Of a stretch of 17,930 nt of DNA, positions 1-5,522 are shown in pieces; positions within the stretch are counted from its first letter, which is position 1; each line of letters begins with the position of its first letter. Source of the stretch: Bacillota bacterium. GTDB taxonomy: Bacteria > Vulcanimicrobiota > JAMDEM01. The notes beneath the pieces are model-generated. The model saw only the letters and a program-made list of their open reading frames with translations. It was not told the DNA's origin and ran no database searches. The stretch is from positions 1 through 17,930 of the forward strand of contig JAMDEM010000013.1 of the NCBI GenBank assembly GCA_023486985.1. The letters are read 5' to 3'. Position numbers and translations under genes: made by a program.

Positions 1-82
1 TAACCCCACCAAGTTTTAAAATATCCACCGCTCTTCTTATAACCTTGCCCTGCGGGTATTGGGCATCTATGGTTATTATCAT
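1..82 (-). CDS. YciO/Sua5/YrdC-family protein, N-terminus only (3' end outside window)
   Basis: Only 27 codons are visible. They read MIITIDAQYPQG... followed by IRRAVDILKLGGV. This matches the start of the Sua5/YciO/YrdC family, whose proteins open with a D-x-x-x-P-Q segment and an (I/L)RxAV(D/E)xL(R/K)xGGV helix. The family includes threonylcarbamoyl-AMP synthases of the tRNA t6A pathway; the YciO branch has a less certain role. The start ATG is at 82-80, six bases after an AGGAGG Shine-Dalgarno site (89-94, minus). A second ATG four bases upstream is in another frame and gives no family match. The catalytic part lies outside the window, so a true t6A enzyme and a YciO paralogue cannot be told apart. 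Confidence 0.7.
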   Translation of the reverse strand, partial: MIITIDAQYPQGKVIRRAVDILKLGGV

Positions 83-176
83 TCATTTCCTCCTGACATA
101 AATGGTTCTTAATTGTATTTTTTACCTGATTGCCGTTAGTTCCTTCTTTTTTCGTTAATTTATTTTGCGATTAAGT

Positions 177-199
177 GTAGGGCCGGATTTATCCGACCC
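177..199 (+). repeat. Palindromic mini-element, GTAG head (degenerate copy)
   Basis: GTAG is followed by GGCCGGAT, loop TT and ATCCGACCC, which pair with one mismatch. It has the layout of the GTAGTG-headed palindromes elsewhere in the window (611, 5339, 8407, 11517, 11581) but with a different stem. Between 83 and 176 I see nothing beyond AT-rich sequence. Confidence 0.55.
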
Positions 200-220
200 G
201 GTAAAGAGGGTAAAGCAAAT

Positions 221-419
221 TTAATTTTCCGCTTTGCTATCGCCGATCTTCCAGCTCGGCTTCATCCTTGAAATCAGGGTTTTGCGGAACCTTCTAAGCT
301 GCGCTTAGCCTCGGGGTTTTATAAAAACTTCTAAACTCACCTTTGTTCGTCAAGAAGTTTCAAAAAAAACCCGTGCTTTTCGCTGTGCGAAATTCTCCCT
401 GTTCGGTCGGAACGCACCT
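221..419. repeat. Long structured repeat, copy A
   Basis: This stretch shares most of its sequence with 5067-5229: TTAATTTTCCG, the CTCGGCTTCATCCTTGAAAT block, AGGGTTTTGCGGAACCTTCT, CAAGAAGTT and the CCCTGTTCGGTCGG...ACGCACCT end. It contains several hairpins: CTAAGC/GCTTAG, TTTCGC-TGT-GCGAAA, and a larger inverted pair between the GGAACCTTCT and AGAAGTTTC blocks. It is about 35 bases longer than copy B because of extra sequence between the large arms. No credible gene lies in it; the open frame at 343-591 follows the repeat and has no codon signal. Confidence 0.8.
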
Positions 420-420
420 C

Positions 421-590
421 CGCCAAGAAGTTCCAGTCAAAACCCGTTGCGAGGTCGCTGGAAGCGACCGTGGCAATCTCCTCATAATAGATTGCTCACC
501 CACCCTTTCAGGCGGGTACCCGGCTGCGCTTCTCGCAATGACATTTTTTAGCTCCGCAATCCCTCCCTATTCGGTCGGGACGCACCTTTG
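421..590. repeat. Third partial copy of the long repeat, split by another element
   Basis: Positions 421-446 match the CGCCAAGAAGTTCCAG...AAAACCCGT part of copy B (5158-5183). Positions about 556-590 match its CCCT...TTCGGTCGGGACGCACCT end. The hairpin that should lie between them is replaced by the composite at 447-543. The simplest reading is insertion of one repeat into another. Confidence 0.6.
447..543. repeat. Head-to-head pair of TTGCGAG...GCAATC elements
   Basis: The left unit (plus) runs from TTGCGAG (447-453) through hairpin GGTCGCT-GGA-AGCGACC to GGCAATCTC (472-480). The right unit (minus) runs from TGTCATTGCGAG (543-532) to GCAATC (495-490) and carries CACCCACCCTTTCAGG (497-512). 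That cargo recurs in reverse complement, nearly unchanged, inside the element at 13501-13598. Outer ends TTGCGAG/CTCGCAA and inner ends GGCAATCT/AGATTGC are inverted repeats. Confidence 0.7.
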
Positions 591-610
591 ACACTACTCT
601 GCAAAATAAG

Positions 611-632
611 GTAGTGGGAGAGCTTGCTCTCC
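611..632 (+). repeat. GTAGTG-headed palindromic mini-element
   Basis: Head GTAGTG (611-616), then a perfect stem GGAGAGC-TT-GCTCTCC. The same core with ATAA following recurs in reverse orientation at 5316-5331. Confidence 0.75.
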
Positions 633-664
633 ATAAAAACGGGTTTGATGAATCAAACCCCTAC
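633..664 (-). terminator. Intrinsic-terminator-like palindrome after the GGR-family gene
   Basis: On the minus strand, a few bases after the flavoprotein stop codon, a 9-bp perfect stem GGGTTTGAT/ATCAAACCC with a 2-nt loop (641-660) is followed by GTTTTTAT. This has the form of a rho-independent terminator for the six-gene minus-strand run. The hairpin is preceded by GTAG, so it is also a member of the mini-element family and may be an element put to use as a terminator. Confidence 0.6.
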
Positions 665-668
665 AAGT

Positions 669-1814
669 TTATTTAATGCCAATCTTACTTTTAAGGTATT
701 TTGAAATTTTAACAGTAAGATTTTTCACTGTCTGCTCATAAGTAAGAGTTCCCCTTAAAAGTTCAAAATAAACATGCATAACCTCTTTATGGTCGCATAT
801 TATCTGGTAGCTCAGGCCCGGGAATGCGTTGACAAGCCGCATAAGGCGGTGAGCCCATTTGAATTCAAAGTAAAATTTTTCTTTTATTGCTTTGTCATAA
901 AGGCTTTCGGCTTTTGGATTATCCCAGTGATTTATGAGCGTCCCGGCGGCGGTTTTTCCGCTTTCCACGGCAAAATAAATTCCTTCGCCGGTAAAGGGAT
1001 TTACAAGGCAGCCGGCGTCGCCCAGCAGGAATACTCTGTCTTTAGCCAGCTTCACATTCTGGCTGTAAGGCATGGGAAGGGTGCAGCCGTGCGCTTTGTC
1101 TATCTCAATGCCATTTAGGATTTTCTGGGCGTCAATGAATTGTTTGTAAAATTCTTTTATTTTTTTTGCCGATTTTCCCATTCCCGCCGAGCCGATGCTG
1201 AAATAATTTTTTTTGGGAAATATCCATGAATAACCCAGTGGAATTGAACCAAAGTCAATCTGGAAGAGCCCCCTCAGGGTTTCGATTCTATCAGCCGGAG
1301 CTTTAACATCGCTTTCCAGTGCGGCAAGTATTTTTCTTTTAACTTTGGGGTAAAGAAAGTTTGCCGCCACGCTGTTTACCCCGTCAGCACCGAGGAGATA
1401 TTTTCCTTCGTAAGTTCCACGGACTGTTTCAACCAGGATATGGCTGTCTTTTTTTCCGATTTTTGTCATCCGCTCTTCATCAATTATTTTAGCACCGGCT
1501 TCTTTTGCCTTGCCGGTGAGAAAGTAATCAAATTCCCGGCGGTTGACGGTGTAAGCATAGGGCATATCACACATGAGCTTCAACGCTTTGTCCTTGAAAG
1601 TAAATATTCCGCCGTGAATTGTGTCAAGGAAAAGCTCGGATACGCCGAAGTCAAGAGCTTCAACAGTTTTTGTTGTAAGACCTCCGCCGCAGGGCTTATA
1701 TCGTGGAAGTTTTTCTTTCTCAAGGGCAAGAACTTTTAAGCCGGCCTTGCTCAGGTAATAACCCGCCGTAGAGCCGGCCGGTCCCATGCCTGCTACAATG
1801 ACATCATATATCAT
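669..1814 (-). CDS. Geranylgeranyl reductase-family FAD oxidoreductase
   Basis: The 381-residue protein has the hallmarks of the geranylgeranyl reductase family: an N-terminal dinucleotide fold with GMGPAG (residues 9-14) and an acidic residue at 32 for FAD ribose, the conserved PCGGGL motif (41-46), GADG (142-145) and the second FAD motif GDAGCLVNPFTGEGI (265-279). Family members reduce isoprenoid double bonds in chlorophyll side chains, archaeal lipids or quinone tails. Many bacterial members have no known substrate, and none is visible here. It is cytosolic or membrane-associated, with no signal peptide. It is the last gene of the minus-strand run, starting 5 nt after the HNH-repeat gene. 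Family assignment is firm; substrate is unknown. Confidence 0.88.
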   Translation of the reverse strand: MIYDVIVAGMGPAGSTAGYYLSKAGLKVLALEKEKLPRYKPCGGGLTTKTVEALDFGVSELFLDTIHGGIFTFKDKALKLMCDMPYAYTVNRREFDYFLTGKAKEAGAKIIDEERMTKIGKKDSHILVETVRGTYEGKYLLGADGVNSVAANFLYPKVKRKILAALESDVKAPADRIETLRGLFQIDFGSIPLGYSWIFPKKNYFSIGSAGMGKSAKKIKEFYKQFIDAQKILNGIEIDKAHGCTLPMPYSQNVKLAKDRVFLLGDAGCLVNPFTGEGIYFAVESGKTAAGTLINHWDNPKAESLYDKAIKEKFYFEFKWAHRLMRLVNAFPGLSYQIICDHKEVMHVYFELLRGTLTYEQTVKNLTVKISKYLKSKIGIK

Positions 1815-1819
1815 ACTGT

Positions 1820-2425
1820 TTATTTTTCCTTTATCTTTTCAAGAACTTTATCCCAGCCCTTAAAAAGTTTCTCGAGCTGGCGGGTTAGATTGGGAAATTT
1901 TTCCATCATCTGTTTGCGGGATTCAACCGGGATTCCCTGCGTCTTTAAGTCTTTTAATCCCTGTATCACGAGAGATTTCAGCCACTTCTTTCCTTTGCCG
2001 GGAGGGGTGGTTTTAGAGCTTTTTTTAATCTCATAATAGTTTATTCCTGCAGCTTCAAGGGCTTTTTTCCAGCTTCCAAAAAAATCTTTTCTTCTTGCAT
2101 AATTGTAAAGAGAAAGATATTTGTTCATTACGCTGTAAGCGGTCAGGTCTTCTTCCCGCTGGTGAATTTCTTTTATCTTGGCAACAATGCTTTCCTTAGT
2201 CCATTTTGCCATTTTTTTACCGCGTTCTTCTTTAGACCAGCTTAAAATTTCCGAATAATCAACGCCGGCGCTTTCCACTGCTTTACGCCAGCTTCCAAAG
2301 TATCTTATGGCGGCGCCCACCAGCCGTCTTATACTTGCACTTGAGGGCCGCAGGTCTTCTCTTTCTAAGTATAGTTCTTTTATTCTGGAGATAATATTAT
2401 CCCGGCTCCAGAGTTGTTCCGGCAT
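1820..2425 (-). CDS. Tandem homing-endonuclease-associated (HNH_repeat) domain protein, probable DNA binder
   Basis: The 201 residues are made of repeats. Repeat 1 (about 6-57) runs WSRDNIISRIKEL...YFGSWRKAVESAGVDY. Repeat 2 (about 74-126) runs WTKESIVAKIKEI...FFGSWKKALEAAGINY. Repeat 3 (about 148-198) is degenerate, keeping W, a basic helix and FKGWDKVLEKI. The pattern W-(S/T)-(R/K)-E-x-I-I-x-x-I...FGSWxxAxxxAG is that of the homing-endonuclease-associated repeat, a small helical DNA-binding module often found beside HNH nucleases. No HNH catalytic motif (H-N-H or DHxxP) is present. It starts 4 nt after the lone receiver gene. I infer a DNA-binding partner or output for that receiver; this is not shown by sequence. 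Confidence 0.75.
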   Translation of the reverse strand: MPEQLWSRDNIISRIKELYLEREDLRPSSASIRRLVGAAIRYFGSWRKAVESAGVDYSEILSWSKEERGKKMAKWTKESIVAKIKEIHQREEDLTAYSVMNKYLSLYNYARRKDFFGSWKKALEAAGINYYEIKKSSKTTPPGKGKKWLKSLVIQGLKDLKTQGIPVESRKQMMEKFPNLTRQLEKLFKGWDKVLEKIKEK

Positions 2426-2429
2426 ACAG

Positions 2430-2807
2430 TTAATCTCCCTTCTTCTCGCTTGCCGCTTTCTGGATAATGGATTTTAAATCAGCCCAGGTAAAAGGCTTTG
2501 TCAGGAATTCATAAACTCCCTCTCTCCATGCCTTGATGGTCTTGTCAACCGTTGCATAAGCAGTAATTATGATGACTCTTATATCCGGATTCCTGAATTT
2601 AACAGATTCCAGAAGCGTCAGCCCGTCGCTTATCGGCATTTTTAAATCTGTGATGACAAGGTCAAATGACTCTTTTTCCAGCAGGTTAACTGCTTCAATG
2701 CCGTTTGTTGCTGTTTTCACCTTATGGCCCTCCACTTCAATTAGAGGCGCCATAACTTCAAGAAAAGTCTTGTCGTCATCAACCAGAAGTATTTTTAACT
2801 TGTCCAT
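2430..2807 (-). CDS. Stand-alone response-regulator receiver protein
   Basis: The 125-residue single-domain receiver has the full active site: acidic cluster D10-D12, phospho-acceptor D54 (VITDLKMP), T82 (IITAYAT) and K104 (LTKPF). There is no output domain after about residue 120, so it must act by protein contact. Its ATG lies within the 3' end of the kinase gene (13-nt overlap), and its AGGAGG ribosome site is inside the kinase codons, indicating translational coupling. It is very probably the partner of that kinase. The KPF context is typical of NtrC-like receivers, so loss of a longer C-terminus is possible. Confidence 0.92.
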   Translation of the reverse strand: MDKLKILLVDDDKTFLEVMAPLIEVEGHKVKTATNGIEAVNLLEKESFDLVITDLKMPISDGLTLLESVKFRNPDIRVIIITAYATVDKTIKAWREGVYEFLTKPFTWADLKSIIQKAASEKKGD

Positions 2808-4363
2808 TTTGTATCCCTCCTGAATGCGGGAAGCATTATGGCAAAGGTTGTGCCTTTTCCGGGCTGGGATAAAGTTCTTGAAAATCCCTGGTGGCCTCTT
2901 ACTATATGGTAAGATATTGACAGTCCCAGCCCCATGCCTTCCCCTACGTCTTTTGTTGTGAAGAAAGGATCGAATATTTTATCAATGTTTTCAGTCGGAA
3001 TCCCTGTGCCGGTATCAGAAAATTTTATCCTGACAAAGTTTTCCGCTGCAGGAGAAATTTCTGAAATCTCCGCCGTAAACATATCTTTTTCAACAGAAGG
3101 TATGTTTTCTTCCTTCTTTAGCCCGGTATTAAGTTTCTCTTCGAGAGCTTCAATTTTTAATTCTCCCCCGCGTGGCATGGCGTAGATGGCATTGGAAACC
3201 ATATTCATGAATACCTGCCTTATCTGGTTTGAACTGCCCAGAACCGGCGGAAGATCCGGAGAAAGAGCCGTCAGAATTTTTATATTTTGTTTTTCCGCCC
3301 CCGGCTTTACAAGCTCGGAAATTTCGGTCAGCATTTCTTTTATATTAATTTCTTCTGGCTGTTCTTCATAAGAGGGCGAAAAACTTCCCAGCTTTTTTTC
3401 TATTTCATAAATTCTAAGTATCTCGTTCCTGATTATTTCCAGGTACCGTTTTGAAGCTTTTTCGGCAAGCTCTTTTTCCAGTAATTGGTCCACACAGGTA
3501 AGGATGCTGGTAAGAGGCGTATTTATTTCATGGGCAAGGCTTGCAGTAAGCCTTCCCATTGCCGCAAGCTTCTGTACCTGCAGTAATTTTGCCTGCATCT
3601 GACGGATCCGCTCGTTGGACTGCTGTATATGAGCCAGCATTTCATTAAAGTTTTCGGCAAGCTTTCCAAGCTCGTCCCTGGTTAAAATTTTGGATCTGGC
3701 GTTCATGTCTCCGGCATCAACTTTTTCCATGGTGCGGCTGAGCTCGGCAACCGGCTGGTAAATAATCCGGTTAAGGAGAAACATGAGTATGATGCCGGTG
3801 AATAAGACGGCAGAAAAAGAAAAGCCGAGAGTAAGATAAAGATTTTTATTTATATCCCGGACAAGCCAGCCGGGGGAAAGGTCAATTGAAAGAAAGCCCA
3901 GGTATTTGTTTTTTTTGCCGTGGCAGGTTCTGCATTCAGGCAGGTTAAGTATCGGCTCCAGGCGCACATAATTGTTTTCTTCATTCTGGGAAATATAGAT
4001 TCCACTGCCCATGCCGGTTTTAAATGACTCTTTTATCAGGGGAAGTTTTTCAGTGTCATCAATCCCTATAACCCTGGTGTTATCGGAAAAATGCACCCGG
4101 GCTGATTCATCAAGAATAAGTATCTGCCTTACGCCTTCAAGCTTGCCGACTGCTTCAAGGATTTTTTGAATGTCTTCCCTTTTGTTTTCTAGCATGGCAT
4201 TGTAAAGGCTTTTTCTGATGGTGGAATTCATGGCAGAAGAAACTTCTTCCAGCCTTCTCATCATCTGGCTTTTCTGCTGGTTTATGTTCCATATGATAAG
4301 AACGCAGAGGGAAATAAGCATTATAATTGTTACGGTAAGAATTAATTTTGCCCTTAAATTCAA
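2795..4363 (-). CDS. Membrane sensor histidine kinase with CxxCH motif in the sensor domain
   Basis: The 522-residue kinase has TM1 (about 6-26), an extracytoplasmic sensor of about 145 residues, TM2 (about 175-200), HAMP (about 200-252), a coiled coil, a HisKA domain with phospho-acceptor H278 (SLAHEINTP) and a HATPase domain with N-box N387/N391, D450-TGTG and GEGMGLGLS (474-482). The sensor carries C144-R-T-C-H148 just before LGFLSIDLS. CxxCH is the c-type haem attachment signature, and similar sensors occur in redox- or gas-sensing kinases; haem binding is inferred. About 30 extra residues separate the N-box strand from D450. The start is TTG (4363-4361), placed by an AAGGGA site and a toxin stop 1 nt upstream. 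The receiver gene overlaps its end. Confidence 0.9.
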   Translation of the reverse strand: MNLRAKLILTVTIIMLISLCVLIIWNINQQKSQMMRRLEEVSSAMNSTIRKSLYNAMLENKREDIQKILEAVGKLEGVRQILILDESARVHFSDNTRVIGIDDTEKLPLIKESFKTGMGSGIYISQNEENNYVRLEPILNLPECRTCHGKKNKYLGFLSIDLSPGWLVRDINKNLYLTLGFSFSAVLFTGIILMFLLNRIIYQPVAELSRTMEKVDAGDMNARSKILTRDELGKLAENFNEMLAHIQQSNERIRQMQAKLLQVQKLAAMGRLTASLAHEINTPLTSILTCVDQLLEKELAEKASKRYLEIIRNEILRIYEIEKKLGSFSPSYEEQPEEINIKEMLTEISELVKPGAEKQNIKILTALSPDLPPVLGSSNQIRQVFMNMVSNAIYAMPRGGELKIEALEEKLNTGLKKEENIPSVEKDMFTAEISEISPAAENFVRIKFSDTGTGIPTENIDKIFDPFFTTKDVGEGMGLGLSISYHIVRGHQGFSRTLSQPGKGTTFAIMLPAFRRDTKWTS

Positions 4364-4364
4364 T

Positions 4365-4727
4365 TTATCCCTTGTAAACCTCGTCTCTTTTTGCTGCTTT
4401 TAATATAATTATTAAAAGTTCATTTTCTTTAATTAAATAGATTACGCGGTATTTTCCTATTCGATAGCGGCAAAATCCTTTTAAATGGGTTTTAAGAGGC
4501 TTGCCAAGCTGCTGCGGATATTTGGTAAAAGAAGTTTCAACTTTTTCAATGATTTTTTCTGCATCTTTTTTATCAATTTTTTTAAGGTCTTTTAAAGCGT
4601 CTTCGTGCCATAATGCCTTATTTTGCGATCGAATACCCCGCAGTCTTACTGCGGGGTCTCCTGCCGCAAAACAAACTTGCCCGAAGGGATACCCTGCAAT
4701 CTTTTTGCAGGGTAGTTTATAGCTCAT
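4365..4727 (-). CDS. RelE/ParE-superfamily toxin with an in-frame palindromic insertion
   Basis: Residues 38-120 form a complete RelE/ParE-like toxin: ALWHEDALKDLKKI, a helical hairpin, then HLKGFCRYRIGKYRVIY and the closing IIILKAAKRDEVY strand. These toxins are mRNA interferases or gyrase poisons; the type is not resolved. Residues 5-37 do not belong to the family and are encoded by two palindromes and their linker (4635-4714). The usual N-terminus would read MSYK followed directly by ALWHEDA. The insertion adds 33 codons and keeps the frame, and it contains no ATG, GTG or TTG codon, so a full-length toxin needs read-through of the insert. The ATG overlaps the antitoxin stop (ATGA). Whether the toxin is still active is unknown. 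Confidence 0.82.
   Translation of the reverse strand: MSYKLPCKKIAGYPFGQVCFAAGDPAVRLRGIRSQNKALWHEDALKDLKKIDKKDAEKIIEKVETSFTKYPQQLGKPLKTHLKGFCRYRIGKYRVIYLIKENELLIIILKAAKRDEVYKG
4635..4714. repeat. Two palindromes inserted in the toxin gene
   Basis: Stem 1 is ACCCCGCAGT-CTT-ACTGCGGGGT (4635-4657). Stem 2 is TACCCTGCAA-TCTTT-TTGCAGGGTA (4690-4714). Both are 10-bp perfect stems with the shared frame ACCC(C/T)GCA...TGC(A/G)GGGT. The linker holds CCCGAAGGG. They belong to a different family from the GTAGTG elements. The block lies wholly inside codons 5-37 of the toxin. Confidence 0.8.
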
Positions 4728-4933
4728 GATTCAAGTTTCTCTTTTACCTCTTTTGTGGTGTAATATTTGCCGCCGGGTTTGGACATCCTTTCAAGGGAGG
4801 CATAAAAATCCTCCAGATCTTCCAGCTGGTGCTCAAGAGCTTCTTTTACAAAAAAGCTTTTGGACCTTTTTGTGATTCTGGCGATTTTTTCCAGCTTGCG
4901 TTCCAGTTCTTTTGGCAATCGTACAGTTAGCAT
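4724..4933 (-). CDS. Ribbon-helix-helix antitoxin (CopG/RelB-like)
   Basis: This 69-residue protein opens with the ribbon strand MLTVRLPKELERKLEKIA, followed by TKRSKSFFVKEALEHQLEDLEDF, the second helix of an RHH DNA-binding fold. The C-terminal 25 residues (SLERMSKPGGKYYTTKEVKEKLES) would be the toxin-wrapping tail. Such antitoxins neutralise their RelE/ParE partner and repress their own promoter. The gene overlaps the toxin by four bases (ATGA). An AGAGGGG ribosome site precedes the ATG. Its likely operator is at 4952-4977. Confidence 0.88.
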   Translation of the reverse strand: MLTVRLPKELERKLEKIARITKRSKSFFVKEALEHQLEDLEDFYASLERMSKPGGKYYTTKEVKEKLES

Positions 4934-4950
4934 ATTAACTGCCCCTCTCT

Positions 4951-4978
4951 ATAATACATTGTAATACTAGTAATACAA
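4951..4978 (-). promoter_or_regulatory. Promoter and RHH-type operator of the TA/two-component operon
   Basis: On the minus strand, TTGTAT (4978-4973) and TATTAT (4956-4951) are 16 bases apart, giving a sigma-70-like promoter. Overlapping it on the plus strand are three direct TAATAC repeats (4952, 4962, 4971) and the near-perfect 18-bp palindrome TGTAATACTAGTAATACA (4960-4977). Repeated 6-bp half-sites about 10 bp apart are what RHH repressors bind. No other clear promoter is seen before the kinase, so the site may control all six genes. Confidence 0.65.
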
Positions 4979-5066
4979 GCTGTCAAACAAATTTATTTGC
5001 TGGGTTCGTGTCAAGAATTTGCAGGGACTCTTCCTTGAGCTTGAATTACTGTTGTAGTGTCAAAGC

Positions 5067-5229
5067 TTAATTTTCCGATTTGCTCTCGCCGAGCTGCCCG
5101 CTCGGCTTCATCCTTGAAATCAGGGTTTTGCGGAACCTTCTAGTCTCGCATCCTGCTCGCCAAGAAGTTCCAGCCAAAACCCGTGCTTTTCGCGGTGCGA
5201 AATCCTCCCTGTTCGGTCGGGACGCACCT
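5067..5229. repeat. Long structured repeat, copy B
   Basis: This is the counterpart of 221-419. Hairpins visible are GCCGAGC-TGCCC-GCTCGGC (5089-5107), TTTCGC-GGT-GCGAAA, and a long imperfect stem between AGGGTTTTGCGGAACCTTCT (5122-5141) and AGAAGTTCCAGCCAAAACCC. Copies A and B differ at many single bases but keep the hairpins. The minus-strand open frame across it (5067-5399) looks like repeat, not gene. The preceding stretch 4979-5066 holds only a decayed GTAGTG head at 5054. Confidence 0.8.
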
Positions 5230-5263
5230 TGCTGAGGGTAGTTTATTTTCGAACTATTATAAC

Positions 5264-5390
5264 CACAGGCTTCACGCCTATGAAATAACGCGAGAAAACA
5301 AGCTATGCTTATTATGGAGAGCAAGCTCTCCATAAAATGTAGTGGCAGACCTTGGTCTGCGGAAAAAAGCAAAGCAAGCTTTGCCACTAC
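5264..5390. repeat. Cluster of palindromic mini-elements with a head-to-head composite
   Basis: From left to right: CACAGGC-TTCAC-GCCTATG (5264-5282, one mismatch); TATGGAGAGC-AA-GCTCTCCATA (5313-5334, perfect); GTAGTG with stem GCAGACC-TT-GGTCTGC (5339-5360, plus); and the minus-strand unit GTAGTG with stem GCAAAGC-TT-GCTTTGC (5390-5369). The last two face each other across GGAAAAAA, forming a 52-bp composite with GTAGTGGC/GCCACTAC ends. Confidence 0.8.
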
Positions 5391-5402
5391 AACTATCATT
5401 GA

Positions 5403-5522
5403 AGGAGGGGTAAAAAGCCAGATTGTTTAAAACAACTTTGTAAAGGGAAAAATGTTTTTACGGGAGAAATAATTAATGCGGAAGAAAAGTCATTAATCCA
5501 ATTATTAGAAGGAGTGACATAA
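5403..5522 (+). pseudogene. 3' remnant of an unidentified gene, coupled to lon
   Basis: After an in-frame TGA (5400-5402) there are 39 sense codons ending TAA at 5520-5522. They read ...KKPDCLKQLCKGKNVFTG then EIINAEEKSLIQLLEGVT. Composition and amphipathic pattern look like real coding sequence, but no ATG, GTG or TTG start exists in the frame before residue 38. The palindromic cluster ends only 12 bases upstream. I read it as the tail of a gene whose 5' part was lost or frame-shifted at the repeats. Its stop overlaps the lon ATG as TAATG, the arrangement of a former operon. I do not recognise the family. Confidence 0.45.

Noticed and set aside
343..591. 82-residue plus-strand open frame
   Set aside because: It lies entirely in the long repeat and the nested composite; the reading follows the repeat sequence and there is no ribosome site.
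1820..2425. Active HNH homing endonuclease
   Set aside because: Only the associated repeats are present; no HNH catalytic residues can be seen.
5067..5399. 110-residue minus-strand open frame
   Set aside because: It covers repeat copy B and the palindromic cluster; no protein-like pattern.
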